DNA from: JAQBDA01 sp041301185
Lineage (GTDB): Bacteria; Chloroflexota; Anaerolineae; Anaerolineales; UBA4823
NCBI GenBank assembly: GCA_041301185.1
Contig: JBFYSV010000098.1
Coordinates: 1 to 33,911, forward strand
Direction: 5' to 3'
DNA length: 33,911 bases
Made by a program: the position numbers and the translations under genes. Below the pieces are notes generated by a model. It was given only the letters and a program-made list of their open reading frames with translations. It had not been told where the DNA came from and did not search any database. Shown in pieces: positions 8,618 through 15,274 of the stretch. The stretch's first letter is position 1. Every line of letters starts with the position of its first letter.

Positions 8618-9640
8618 ATGTCTACCTCCCTGACCGCCCGTCTCAGCCTCGGATTCACTTTGCTGCTGGTGATTGTGATCACTGCCCTGTTTCTCATCTT
8701 TATTGATGTGGAAGAAGTTAGTGTGCAGCTGCGCCATGCGAACCCGGGGTACCTTGCCCTGGCAACGATCCTGCTGCTGGCTGGATATAGCGTATATGCA
8801 CTGCGCTGGCAGCTGCTCTTGGACCGCATTCCTTCCCTGCCGGCAACATTCCATGCCTCCAACCTGGGGCATTTGCTGAACATGCTCCTGCCATTGCGTC
8901 TGGGTGAACCCTTGCGCATTGTCGCCCTGAACCGCAGCTCCGGGGCTGGGGTGGGGCAGATCACCTCCAGCGTGGTGATAGAGCGTATGCTGGAGACTGT
9001 ATTACGACTGGCAGCCTTTGGCGGCATGCTGGCAATCGGGGTTGGCTTTAGCAACTCGCCAGGGATTCTGGCTGGGTTGGGGGTTTTCCTGGTAGGCGTA
9101 CTGGTTGTGCTGGTATGGATGGTGAAAAACCGGGAGATGGTCCTGCAGCGCTGGCCTGCGTACCTGGGGCGCATCCCCCGTTTGAATCAGGAGCAAATTC
9201 ACCGCTCGCTTTCAGATTTGCTGGATGCGCTGGTGTCCATGTCCTCCCCGCACAGCCTGGCGCTCGGATTGCTGACCAGCACTATCGCCGCAACCTTTTT
9301 CCTGGGTTTCCATTACTTTGCTCTGCTGGCGTTGGATTTTCCCCTCACCCAGACGCAGATGCTTGCCCTCTCACTGGGCATCCTGGTGATCGCTCCGCCG
9401 TCTGCGCCAACCATGCCGGGCATCTACCATGCTCAGATCGTGCTGCCGTTCGCCGCCCTGGGCGTCCCGGGCAGCGCCCTGGCAGCTTACGCCATCGTCT
9501 TGCACGCTTTGCAGACAGTGATGGTAGTTGGTCTGGGCGCCTGGGCATTGTACAAAACCGGCGCTTCCCTGGGCGATCTCATCCGGCGCAGGCAGCCTGT
9601 AGCGGTGCCTGTAGCGATAGACACCCCCTCACAGGATTAA
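8618..9640 (+). CDS. Flippase-like membrane protein (UPF0104 / LPG-synthase transmembrane region family)
   Basis: A 340-residue protein, almost wholly hydrophobic, with about eight predicted membrane segments starting at residue 10. The block HASNLGHLLNMLLPLRLGEPLR, with its Asn and Gly-Glu-Pro motifs, is typical of the family that includes YbhN and the membrane half of MprF; VVIERMLE follows as expected. It lacks the soluble lysyl-transferase half of MprF, so it is not a full lysylphosphatidylglycerol synthase. The likely role is moving lipid-linked sugars or phospholipids across the membrane, but the substrate is unknown. No ribosome-binding site is visible before the ATG. It is convergent with the Fpg-like gene, 26 bases apart. 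Confidence 0.85.
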   Translation: MSTSLTARLSLGFTLLLVIVITALFLIFIDVEEVSVQLRHANPGYLALATILLLAGYSVYALRWQLLLDRIPSLPATFHASNLGHLLNMLLPLRLGEPLRIVALNRSSGAGVGQITSSVVIERMLETVLRLAAFGGMLAIGVGFSNSPGILAGLGVFLVGVLVVLVWMVKNREMVLQRWPAYLGRIPRLNQEQIHRSLSDLLDALVSMSSPHSLALGLLTSTIAATFFLGFHYFALLALDFPLTQTQMLALSLGILVIAPPSAPTMPGIYHAQIVLPFAALGVPGSALAAYAIVLHALQTVMVVGLGAWALYKTGASLGDLIRRRQPVAVPVAIDTPSQD

Positions 9641-9666
9641 CCCCTCGCCAATCCGGTCTTGCCCTC

Positions 9667-10497
9667 TCATTCCTGGCAGCGCGGGCAGAAGTAGCACGCC
9701 CCACCCAAATACTGCATCTTCTCGATAGGAGTAGCGCACACCGGGCACGGCTTGCCAGCCGATTTGCTGTCCATGGTACGGATATAACCGCCGGTCTGGT
9801 TGTACAGGTCTACCTCGTCGTAGCGCCCGCCTTTTTCAATCACCGCTTGCACAGTCTCCTGGATTGCCCGGTACAGCTCCTGCCGTTCCACAGGATTGAG
9901 GCCTGTGAGCGGGTGGCGCGGGTGCAACCCTGCCTGGAAGAGGATATCCTGGGCGATGGCATTCCCCAACCCGGGGATGCTCTGTTCCTGGGTCAGCAAG
10001 GCTTTGGCGCTGCGCTTCGCTCCGGCATTCAGCTCATCGATCAGGTTCGAGAAATACTCGAAGGTGAACTCCGCATCGATCGGGGTTGGGCGCATATCCT
10101 TGATGTACTGTCTCTCCAGCTCCAGCCCGGCTTCATAAAGCTCGAAGGCGCCCCACATTTGGGTCATGCCGGTGAGATAACTTCCATCTGTAAATTCCAG
10201 CAGCAGGTGGTATTTCGCAGGCAGGGTTTGCTGTGACGGATGAAAGAGAACCTTCCCGCCACATTCCCCCAGCACCAGCATGTAACCGGGTTCGATGGCA
10301 GTCATCATCCATCTCCCCCTTGCCTGGGTTGTTCCTATGATCTTGCGTTCAGTCAATTGCTCAAATTCAGCGTGGCTGCGGTTGTACCACACAAACTTAT
10401 GGGGTGAGTTCCCCAGGCTGCCCTTGCGGATCGTCTTGCCGCGCAGGGTTTGGTTGAACTGCCCTGCCAGGGTGACCATCTCAGGTAATTCGAACAA
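9667..10497 (-). CDS. Fpg/Nei-family DNA glycosylase homologue lacking the catalytic proline
   Basis: The 276-residue protein has the full Fpg/Nei layout: N-terminal ELPE block, helix-two-turn-helix (IPGLGNAIAQDILFQAGLHP) and a C-terminal CXXC...CXXC zinc finger. I start it at the TTG at 10497, giving MFELPEM, because GGGG lies about six bases upstream and the family begins here; the open frame runs back to 10572 but would overlap the upstream DUF5615 reading frame. Fpg uses Pro2 as nucleophile and Glu3; here residue 2 is Phe while Glu3 remains. The lysine of the RRGKY hairpin is Arg (ARGRWM), and the usual zinc-finger arginine is not evident. It may bind damaged DNA without classical lyase activity, or use other chemistry. 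Confidence 0.8.
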   Translation of the reverse strand: MFELPEMVTLAGQFNQTLRGKTIRKGSLGNSPHKFVWYNRSHAEFEQLTERKIIGTTQARGRWMMTAIEPGYMLVLGECGGKVLFHPSQQTLPAKYHLLLEFTDGSYLTGMTQMWGAFELYEAGLELERQYIKDMRPTPIDAEFTFEYFSNLIDELNAGAKRSAKALLTQEQSIPGLGNAIAQDILFQAGLHPRHPLTGLNPVERQELYRAIQETVQAVIEKGGRYDEVDLYNQTGGYIRTMDSKSAGKPCPVCATPIEKMQYLGGACYFCPRCQE

Positions 10498-10519
10498 TTT
10501 AATCCCCGAAGAGTATCGG

Positions 10520-10882
10520 TTACTTTTTCTTGAGTCTTCGAATCCGGTAGCCTTTTGCCTCAACAACCACAAATGAATTTTTCAGGATTTCTTCACTGTG
10601 GTTATTTAAGACGGTCAGCAATACTTGATGAACTGCTTCCATGCCAGCTGGTAACATCCGCAGATAGATTACCCCAGCCCCGATTACCTTTGTAAATACA
10701 AGATTCCCATAATCTCGATCCCTGGTCAGAAATATCCTCCCGCCTTCTTGAGCTATCATCAGTAGATCCTCGTCAGAAGCTCAGGAAAGCCCGATTTGAG
10801 ATGCCGTAATTACATCATAACCCCGCTCAGCCAAAAATCGAGCTGTCAGTAGATAAATATCCTGATCTAACAACAATTTCAT
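10520..10882 (-). pseudogene. DUF5615 PIN-like toxin gene interrupted by an in-frame TGA
   Basis: Reading from the ATG at 10882 gives MKLLLDQDIYLLTARFLAER, the start of a DUF5615 (Mut7-C-like PIN) protein with its first acidic residue, then ASQIGLS and a TGA at 10781-10783. The same frame continues with ASDEDLLMIAQEGG and RIFLTRDRDYGNLV to 10520. Family members usually have a small residue or Arg/Gly at the interrupted site, so a single GGA-to-TGA change would explain it. The second half alone (ATG at 10759, 79 residues) lacks the first acidic active-site residue. The ATG overlaps the stop of the DUF433 gene by four bases (ATGA), the normal arrangement for this toxin-antitoxin-like pair. Likely an inactivated toxin; a sequencing error is the main alternative. 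Confidence 0.8.
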
Positions 10883-11112
10883 CGCGCAATCGAAGAGATA
10901 TGGATATCTTCTGCCGCTACAAGGGCAATTGCATATTGCAAGCAGGCGCGCACATCAGCAATTGTTAAATCAGGAAAGTACTTCTCGATTATTTGCTCGA
11001 ATGTCAGGCCTTCATCGAGTAGCTCTAAAACGCTCTGTACCGTGATCCTGCTGCCAGCGACACAAGGTTTGCCAAAGTGTATCTCTGGATTAACTGTGAT
11101 TCGTTCTATCAT
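10879..11112 (-). CDS. DUF433 family protein, probable antitoxin of the DUF433/DUF5615 pair
   Basis: The 77-residue protein has the family's hallmark beginning ITVNPEIHFGKPCVAGSRI and a helical middle (VLELLDEGLTFEQIIEKYFP...DVRACLQYA). DUF433 proteins are small winged-helix-like proteins found next to DUF5615 PIN-like proteins, and the pair is taken as VapBC-like. GAGG lies five bases before the ATG. The stop overlaps the start of the broken toxin frame, so the pair was co-translated before the toxin was interrupted. Loss of the toxin would leave this gene as a relic or as a free DNA-binding protein. Confidence 0.85.
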   Translation of the reverse strand: MIERITVNPEIHFGKPCVAGSRITVQSVLELLDEGLTFEQIIEKYFPDLTIADVRACLQYAIALVAAEDIHISSIAR

Positions 11113-11221
11113 CTGTACCTCACATAACGGTAATCAGCCAACGAGACTTTTACCAAAGTCGTTCCTTTACACCTGAACCAAAAACTTGCCAAAAATGATT
11201 TTACACTACTTAAGATGATTA

Positions 11222-12745
11222 TCATTCTAGGCTGCCGACCTCGGCCTCCACCGCTTCCAGGATCTCGCATGACCGCACCAGCTCCTTCATCGCATTATGG
11301 TCGGGGTAGAGCGGGCGGTCTTCGTCCAGGTGCGCCACGTGCTTGCGTACCACCTGCCGGGCGACCCCCACCCCTTTGCCAGGGGTGAATTCGCGAAAGT
11401 CCAGTGCCTGGGCAGCCGCCATGAACTCGATCCCCAGCACGCCGCAAGCATTATCCAGGATCTGGGCGTTCTTCAGGGCGGTGTTCATCCCCATCGAGAC
11501 GAAGTCCTCCTGGTCGGCTGCCGCGGGGATGGACTGGATGCTGGCGGGCATGGACAGGATGCGCTGCTCGACGATCAGGCTGTCGGCCGTGTACTGGCTG
11601 AGCATCATCCCCGAGAACATCCCGGCCCCTTTGGTGAGGAACTCCGGCAGCCCTTGCGAGAGGCAGCCGTTGGTCATGCGGTTCAGGCGGCGCTCGGAGA
11701 GCACGCACACCATCGTGATTGCCGCGCCAGCCATATCCATCGGCAAAGCAACCGGCGATCCCTGGAAGTTTGCCCCGGTCAGGGTCAGGCGGTATTCGGG
11801 CAAGAAGATGGGGTTATCGCCCACGCCGTTCAGCTCGGTCTCCACCTGGCTGCGGGCATAAGCAATCGCGTCGTGCGCTGCGCCGATCACCTGGGGCGAA
11901 GAGCGCATCGAGTACGCGTCCTGGACTTTGGTCTTCATCTTGCCGGTGGTCAGGTCGCTGCCGGCGATGCACTTCATGATCGCCTTTGCGCTGCGGATCG
12001 ATCCCGAAAACCCGCGCAGCTCATGCAGGCGTGTATCGTATGGTTTCATGTTCGCCAGCAACGCTTCCAGGCTCATCGCGCAGGCAATCTCAGCCTGTTT
12101 CAACCAGCGATTCATATCATACAGGTGCAATGCGCTCATCGCGGTCAGCAGGTTAGAGCCGTTGATCGCCGCCAACCCATCCCGGGCTTGCAGGTCAGGG
12201 ATGGGGATGCCGGCGCGCTCCATTGCCGTCCGCCCGGGGAGCCGCTCGCCCTGGTAATACGCTTCTCCCTCGCCCATCAGCAGCAGCGCCAGCTGCGCCA
12301 TCGGCGCCAGGTCGCCGCAAGCTCCCACCGAGCCTTTCTGGCATACCACCGGGGTGAGGCCTTTGTTGAGCATGTCCACCAGGGTCAGGGTGATCTGCGG
12401 GCGGCAACCGGAGTTGCCGTGGGCATGCACGTTGATCCTCCCTGCCATTGCCCCGCGCACATATTCGATGGGTGCCGGCTCGCCAATCCCTGCGGCATGG
12501 TTGTAGATCAAATAACGCTGGAACTGCTTGACTTGATCATCGTCCAGCAACACCTCCGAGAACTCGCCAATCCCTGTGTTTGTCCCGTACATGACTTCCC
12601 GCGCTGCCAGCTTCTCTTCCAGCATGAGGCGGCAAACCTTGATGCGCTCTAAAGCTTCGGGGTGGAGCTCAACCTTCTCCCCATGGCGGGCAATGCGGAC
12701 CAGTTTGTCAATGGTGAGGCTGGAACTGTCCAGAGTAATGGTCAT
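11222..12745 (-). CDS. hutH: Histidine (aromatic amino acid) ammonia-lyase with Ala-Cys-Gly at the MIO site
   Basis: The 507-residue protein matches the MIO lyase family along its length. The numbering follows Pseudomonas putida histidase: Tyr53 in YGTNTG, His83 in YNHAAG, residues 142-144 in GSVGACGDLAP, and Asn195 in AINGSN. A Tyr-Met-Arg pair (Tyr278, Arg281) and QEDFVSMG, with the Glu used by histidases, follow. These favour histidine over phenylalanine, though QEDF rather than QEDH leaves tyrosine possible. The MIO cofactor normally forms from Ala-Ser-Gly; here the middle codon is TGC (Cys). AGGAGA precedes the ATG. ychF ends 12 bases upstream on the same strand. No hutU, hutI or other histidine-degradation gene is in the window, so the pathway role is open. 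Confidence 0.85.
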   Translation of the reverse strand: MTITLDSSSLTIDKLVRIARHGEKVELHPEALERIKVCRLMLEEKLAAREVMYGTNTGIGEFSEVLLDDDQVKQFQRYLIYNHAAGIGEPAPIEYVRGAMAGRINVHAHGNSGCRPQITLTLVDMLNKGLTPVVCQKGSVGACGDLAPMAQLALLLMGEGEAYYQGERLPGRTAMERAGIPIPDLQARDGLAAINGSNLLTAMSALHLYDMNRWLKQAEIACAMSLEALLANMKPYDTRLHELRGFSGSIRSAKAIMKCIAGSDLTTGKMKTKVQDAYSMRSSPQVIGAAHDAIAYARSQVETELNGVGDNPIFLPEYRLTLTGANFQGSPVALPMDMAGAAITMVCVLSERRLNRMTNGCLSQGLPEFLTKGAGMFSGMMLSQYTADSLIVEQRILSMPASIQSIPAAADQEDFVSMGMNTALKNAQILDNACGVLGIEFMAAAQALDFREFTPGKGVGVARQVVRKHVAHLDEDRPLYPDHNAMKELVRSCEILEAVEAEVGSLE

Positions 12746-12757
12746 CCTGATCTCCTG

Positions 12758-13858
12758 TTATACGTTGAATCTGAAATAGATCACGTCTCCATCCTGCACC
12801 AGGTATTCCTTGCCTTCCAGGCGCATTTGCCCGGCAGCTTTTACGGCTGCGTCGCTGCCATATTTGACAAACACCGGAAAGGGGATGACCTCAGCCCGGA
12901 TAAAGCCGTGTTCGAAATCGGTGTGAATTGCCCCGGCTGCTTTGGGGGCAGGGGTGTTGCGCGGTACATTCCAGGCGCGCACTTCGTTCTCGTTCTTGGT
13001 GAAGAAACTGATCAGGTCCAGCGCCTGGAAGCCTTTGCGGATCACCTGCTCCAGCCCGCAGCACTCTACTCCTGCCAGCTCCATGAACTCGCGTTTGTCT
13101 GCCTCGCTCATTGCCAGCATTTCATCTTCCAGGCGAGCGCACAACACCACCATTTCGGCATGCTGTTCCGCTGCCACCTGCCCGACTGCCTGCAAGTAGG
13201 GGTTATCAGCAGCGAAGCCAGCTTCATCCACATTGGCTGCGTAGATGACCGGCTTGCTGGTCAAGAAGCGCATCTCCTGCAGCAAGCCTTTATAGGCCTC
13301 GTCCTCCGCATCGGGGTAGCTGGTGACCGGTTTCCCCTGCTGCAAGATACCTCGCAGCTTGTGTGCTGTATCCAGGCTGGGCTGCTGTTTCTTATCTGCC
13401 TTCACCGCACTGCCCAGGCGTTCGATCTTGCGCTCCAGGTGTCCCAGGTCAGACAGTGCCAGCTCGATATTGACGATCTCGGTATCATTACGTGGGTCTG
13501 GCTGGTCGCTGATGTGCACTACATTGGGGTCATCGAAACAGCGCACCACGTGGACGATGGCATCCGTGTTGCGGATCTGGTCCAGGAACTGGTTACCCAG
13601 GCCTTCGCCTTTGCTGGCGCCGCGCACCAGCCCGGCGATATCCACGAACTCGATGGTGGCATGGATGGCGTTGGGGACTTTGACCAACTCCTGCAACTTT
13701 TCCACCCGCGGATCGGGCAACGGAACGATTGCCCGGTTGGGCTGGATGGTTGTGAACGGAAAATTGGCAACCTGCGCCTGTTGCGCCCCGCACAAGGCGT
13801 TGAAGGTGGTGCTCTTGCCTACGTTGGGCAGTCCGATGATGCCGATGCTCAGGGACAT
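12758..13858 (-). CDS. ychF: Redox-regulated ATPase/GTPase YchF (Obg-like)
   Basis: A 366-residue protein of normal length for YchF/OLA1. It starts MSLSIGIIGLPNVGKST (Walker A, residues 9-16), then FVDIAGLVRGASKGEGLGNQF (G3 and switch region) and NVDE in the G4 position, the non-canonical motif that gives this family its preference for ATP over GTP. The C-terminus is the TGS domain (VRAWNVPRNTPAPKAAGAIH ... VQDGDVIYFRFNV). It is a conserved cytoplasmic ribosome-associated protein linked to stress responses. The ATG at 13858 has GAGAGGTGAG just upstream. hutH follows 12 bases after the stop, so the two may be co-transcribed. Confidence 0.95.
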   Translation of the reverse strand: MSLSIGIIGLPNVGKSTTFNALCGAQQAQVANFPFTTIQPNRAIVPLPDPRVEKLQELVKVPNAIHATIEFVDIAGLVRGASKGEGLGNQFLDQIRNTDAIVHVVRCFDDPNVVHISDQPDPRNDTEIVNIELALSDLGHLERKIERLGSAVKADKKQQPSLDTAHKLRGILQQGKPVTSYPDAEDEAYKGLLQEMRFLTSKPVIYAANVDEAGFAADNPYLQAVGQVAAEQHAEMVVLCARLEDEMLAMSEADKREFMELAGVECCGLEQVIRKGFQALDLISFFTKNENEVRAWNVPRNTPAPKAAGAIHTDFEHGFIRAEVIPFPVFVKYGSDAAVKAAGQMRLEGKEYLVQDGDVIYFRFNV

Positions 13859-13920
13859 CGCTCACCTCTCGAGAAGTTATGCTACCTGGTGAACAGGCAT
13901 GGAAACCTGTGAATATGTTC

Positions 13921-13926
13921 ATTATA
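13921..13926 (-). promoter_or_regulatory. Candidate -10 box for ychF-hutH
   Basis: TATAAT on the minus strand lies 62 bases before the ychF ATG. The -35 region has no strong match to TTGACA. Two small CAGG/CCTG pairings lie between this box and the gene. Confidence 0.4.
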
Positions 13927-13977
13927 CAAGAGAATGGCTATCCGTTATACATACAGGTTCAGGTAGTGGCAATACCT

Positions 13978-14073
13978 CACCACAGAGTCCACAGAGCTAT
14001 TCTTTGGTTTTTCTCCATGATCTGTTCCGAGAATATCATAAGTGGTTCTTCGTGTCTTAGAGTCTTCGTGGTG
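13978..14073. repeat. Second CACCACAGAG-type dispersed element
   Basis: The left end (13978-13996) repeats CACAGAG units as in the element at 5943. The right end (14046-14073) carries the CTTCGTG...CTTCGTGGTG variant often paired with it. The two ends are only partly complementary, so this looks like a decayed or composite copy. The rest of the 301-base gap 13859-14159 holds the ychF -10 box, a palindrome and the EamA promoter. Confidence 0.55.
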
Positions 14074-14092
14074 ATGTTTTTACCTTTCAAGG

Positions 14093-14111
14093 TGACAAGA
14101 GCATCTTGTCA
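14093..14111 (+). promoter_or_regulatory. Perfect palindrome, candidate operator of the EamA gene
   Basis: TGACAAGA and TCTTGTCA are separated by GCA: a perfect 8-3-8 inverted repeat ending 12 bases before a TATAAT at 14124-14129. It therefore covers the -35 region. This is where a dimeric regulator would bind to repress or activate. No candidate regulator is adjacent. Confidence 0.5.
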
Positions 14112-14123
14112 AGGGGTTGGGAG

Positions 14124-14129
14124 TATAAT
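14124..14129 (+). promoter_or_regulatory. -10 box TATAAT of the EamA transporter gene
   Basis: A consensus TATAAT 30 bases before the TTG start. The expected -35 site is poor, which fits a promoter that needs an activator at the overlapping palindrome. A start of transcription near 14136 rules out the in-frame ATG at 14106. Confidence 0.5.
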
Positions 14130-14159
14130 GTCACAGTTGTTTGTAGGAGGCTATCACCG

Positions 14160-15137
14160 TTGACTGCCCAAAAATCCGCGCCTTCCCGCTTCACCCAGGG
14201 CTACATGATCTGCCTGGCGGGGACCACCCTGTGGTCATTCACCGCTATTTTTATCCGTTACCTGATTGTTACCTACCAGATGCCGGCACTGGTCCTGGCA
14301 GCCTGGCGTGACCTGCTGGTAGCGCTCGCCCTGGCAGCCGTCTTCATCGTTTTTCGCCGCCCTTTGCTCCATCCCGGTCGTCAGAACCTGGGATTCATGC
14401 TGGTCTACGGCCTGGTGCTGGCTTTGTTCAACTCCCTGTGGACCATATCAGTGGTCTATAACGGCGCCGCGGTTTCCACCGTGCTGGCGTATAGCTCGGC
14501 CGCGTTCAGTGCAGTTCTCGGCTGGCGCTTATTCCATGAAAGCCTGGGCATGAGCAAGATCATTGCGGTGATCCTCAGCCTGACCGGTTGTGTATTCGTC
14601 TCTGGGGCGTACGACCCTGCTACCTGGCAGCTCAACACGCTGGGTATCATCACCGGACTGCTTTCCGGGCTAGCCTTTGCTGCCTACAGCCTGATGGGCA
14701 AAACATCTTCCCGGCGGGGGATCAACCCCTGGACTGCATTATTGTACAGCTTCCTGATCGCCGGTCTGATGCTGGTTGTGTTCAACTTCTTTGAAGCCTG
14801 GCTCCCGGCAGGCATTGCTTCGACCAACTTCCTCTGGTTGGGGAATGCATGGGTCGGCTGGCTGGTGTTGATCTCTCTGGCGTGGCTGCCAACCATCGGG
14901 GGCTATGGTCTGTACACAGTCAGCCTGGGCTACCTGCCGGTCAGCGTGGCGAACCTGATCGCCACCCTGGAGCCAGCGATGACGGCTGCCTGGGCGTTTT
15001 TATTCTTAGGCGAGCGGATGACCGGCCTGCAGATCGCGGGCAGTGCGATGATTATCGCCGGTGTGGTCTTGCTGCGGGTGAGCAATCCCGAGGCTACGGC
15101 TGCTGAAACACCCGCTGCCGGGATGGCAGCCGATTAA
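14160..15137 (+). CDS. EamA/DMT-family transporter
   Basis: A 325-residue protein with about ten hydrophobic segments in two repeats, the layout of the drug/metabolite transporter superfamily. The first repeat starts GYMICLAGTTLWSFTAIFIRYL; the second ends LGYLPVSVANLIATLEPAMTAAWAFLFLGERM, a recognisable EamA ending. I start at TTG 14160 because AGGAGG lies nine bases upstream and the -10 box lies after the earlier in-frame ATG. The substrate cannot be told; relatives export amino acids, nucleosides or other metabolites. It is convergent with the helicase gene. Confidence 0.9.
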   Translation: MTAQKSAPSRFTQGYMICLAGTTLWSFTAIFIRYLIVTYQMPALVLAAWRDLLVALALAAVFIVFRRPLLHPGRQNLGFMLVYGLVLALFNSLWTISVVYNGAAVSTVLAYSSAAFSAVLGWRLFHESLGMSKIIAVILSLTGCVFVSGAYDPATWQLNTLGIITGLLSGLAFAAYSLMGKTSSRRGINPWTALLYSFLIAGLMLVVFNFFEAWLPAGIASTNFLWLGNAWVGWLVLISLAWLPTIGGYGLYTVSLGYLPVSVANLIATLEPAMTAAWAFLFLGERMTGLQIAGSAMIIAGVVLLRVSNPEATAAETPAAGMAAD

Positions 15138-15245
15138 ATTGTAGTCAAATCGTAGGGTATTCGTAGGGTAATTGTCGGACAACACTCGGCGTTTGTCTGG
15201 TATTATCCACAGCGATGGGCGATTTCTTTTCTTCTCCTCCTTTGC

Positions 15246-15273
15246 GAGAGCCGGGATAGCGCACCCGGCTCTC
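15246..15273 (+). terminator. Intrinsic terminator-like hairpin between convergent genes
   Basis: GAGAGCCGGG (15246-15255) pairs perfectly with CCCGGCTCTC (15264-15273) around an 8-base loop. The plus strand continues with TCTATTT, a modest T-rich tail, so it suits termination of plus-strand transcription from the EamA side. It sits 1 base from the helicase stop, so it may also act in reverse, but that side lacks a T-run. Confidence 0.6.
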
Positions 15274-15274
15274 T

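Noticed and set aside
9115..10236. Long open frame on the plus strand across the end of the flippase-like gene and the Fpg-like gene
   Set aside because: Out of frame with one real gene and antisense to another; no ribosome-binding site and no recognisable domain. It is a by-product of high GC third positions.
10781..10783. In-frame TGA in the DUF5615 gene as selenocysteine or recoded stop
   Set aside because: The position is not a catalytic Cys in the family, no selenocysteine-insertion hairpin is evident, and TGA ends several other genes here (for example at 7361, 25424 and 26155).
11297..12652. 451-codon open frame opposite hutH
   Set aside because: Wholly antisense to a clear ammonia-lyase gene; its His- and Gln-rich composition is typical of a shadow frame.
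12662..13912. 416-codon open frame opposite ychF
   Set aside because: Antisense to a highly conserved gene; no family match in its sequence.
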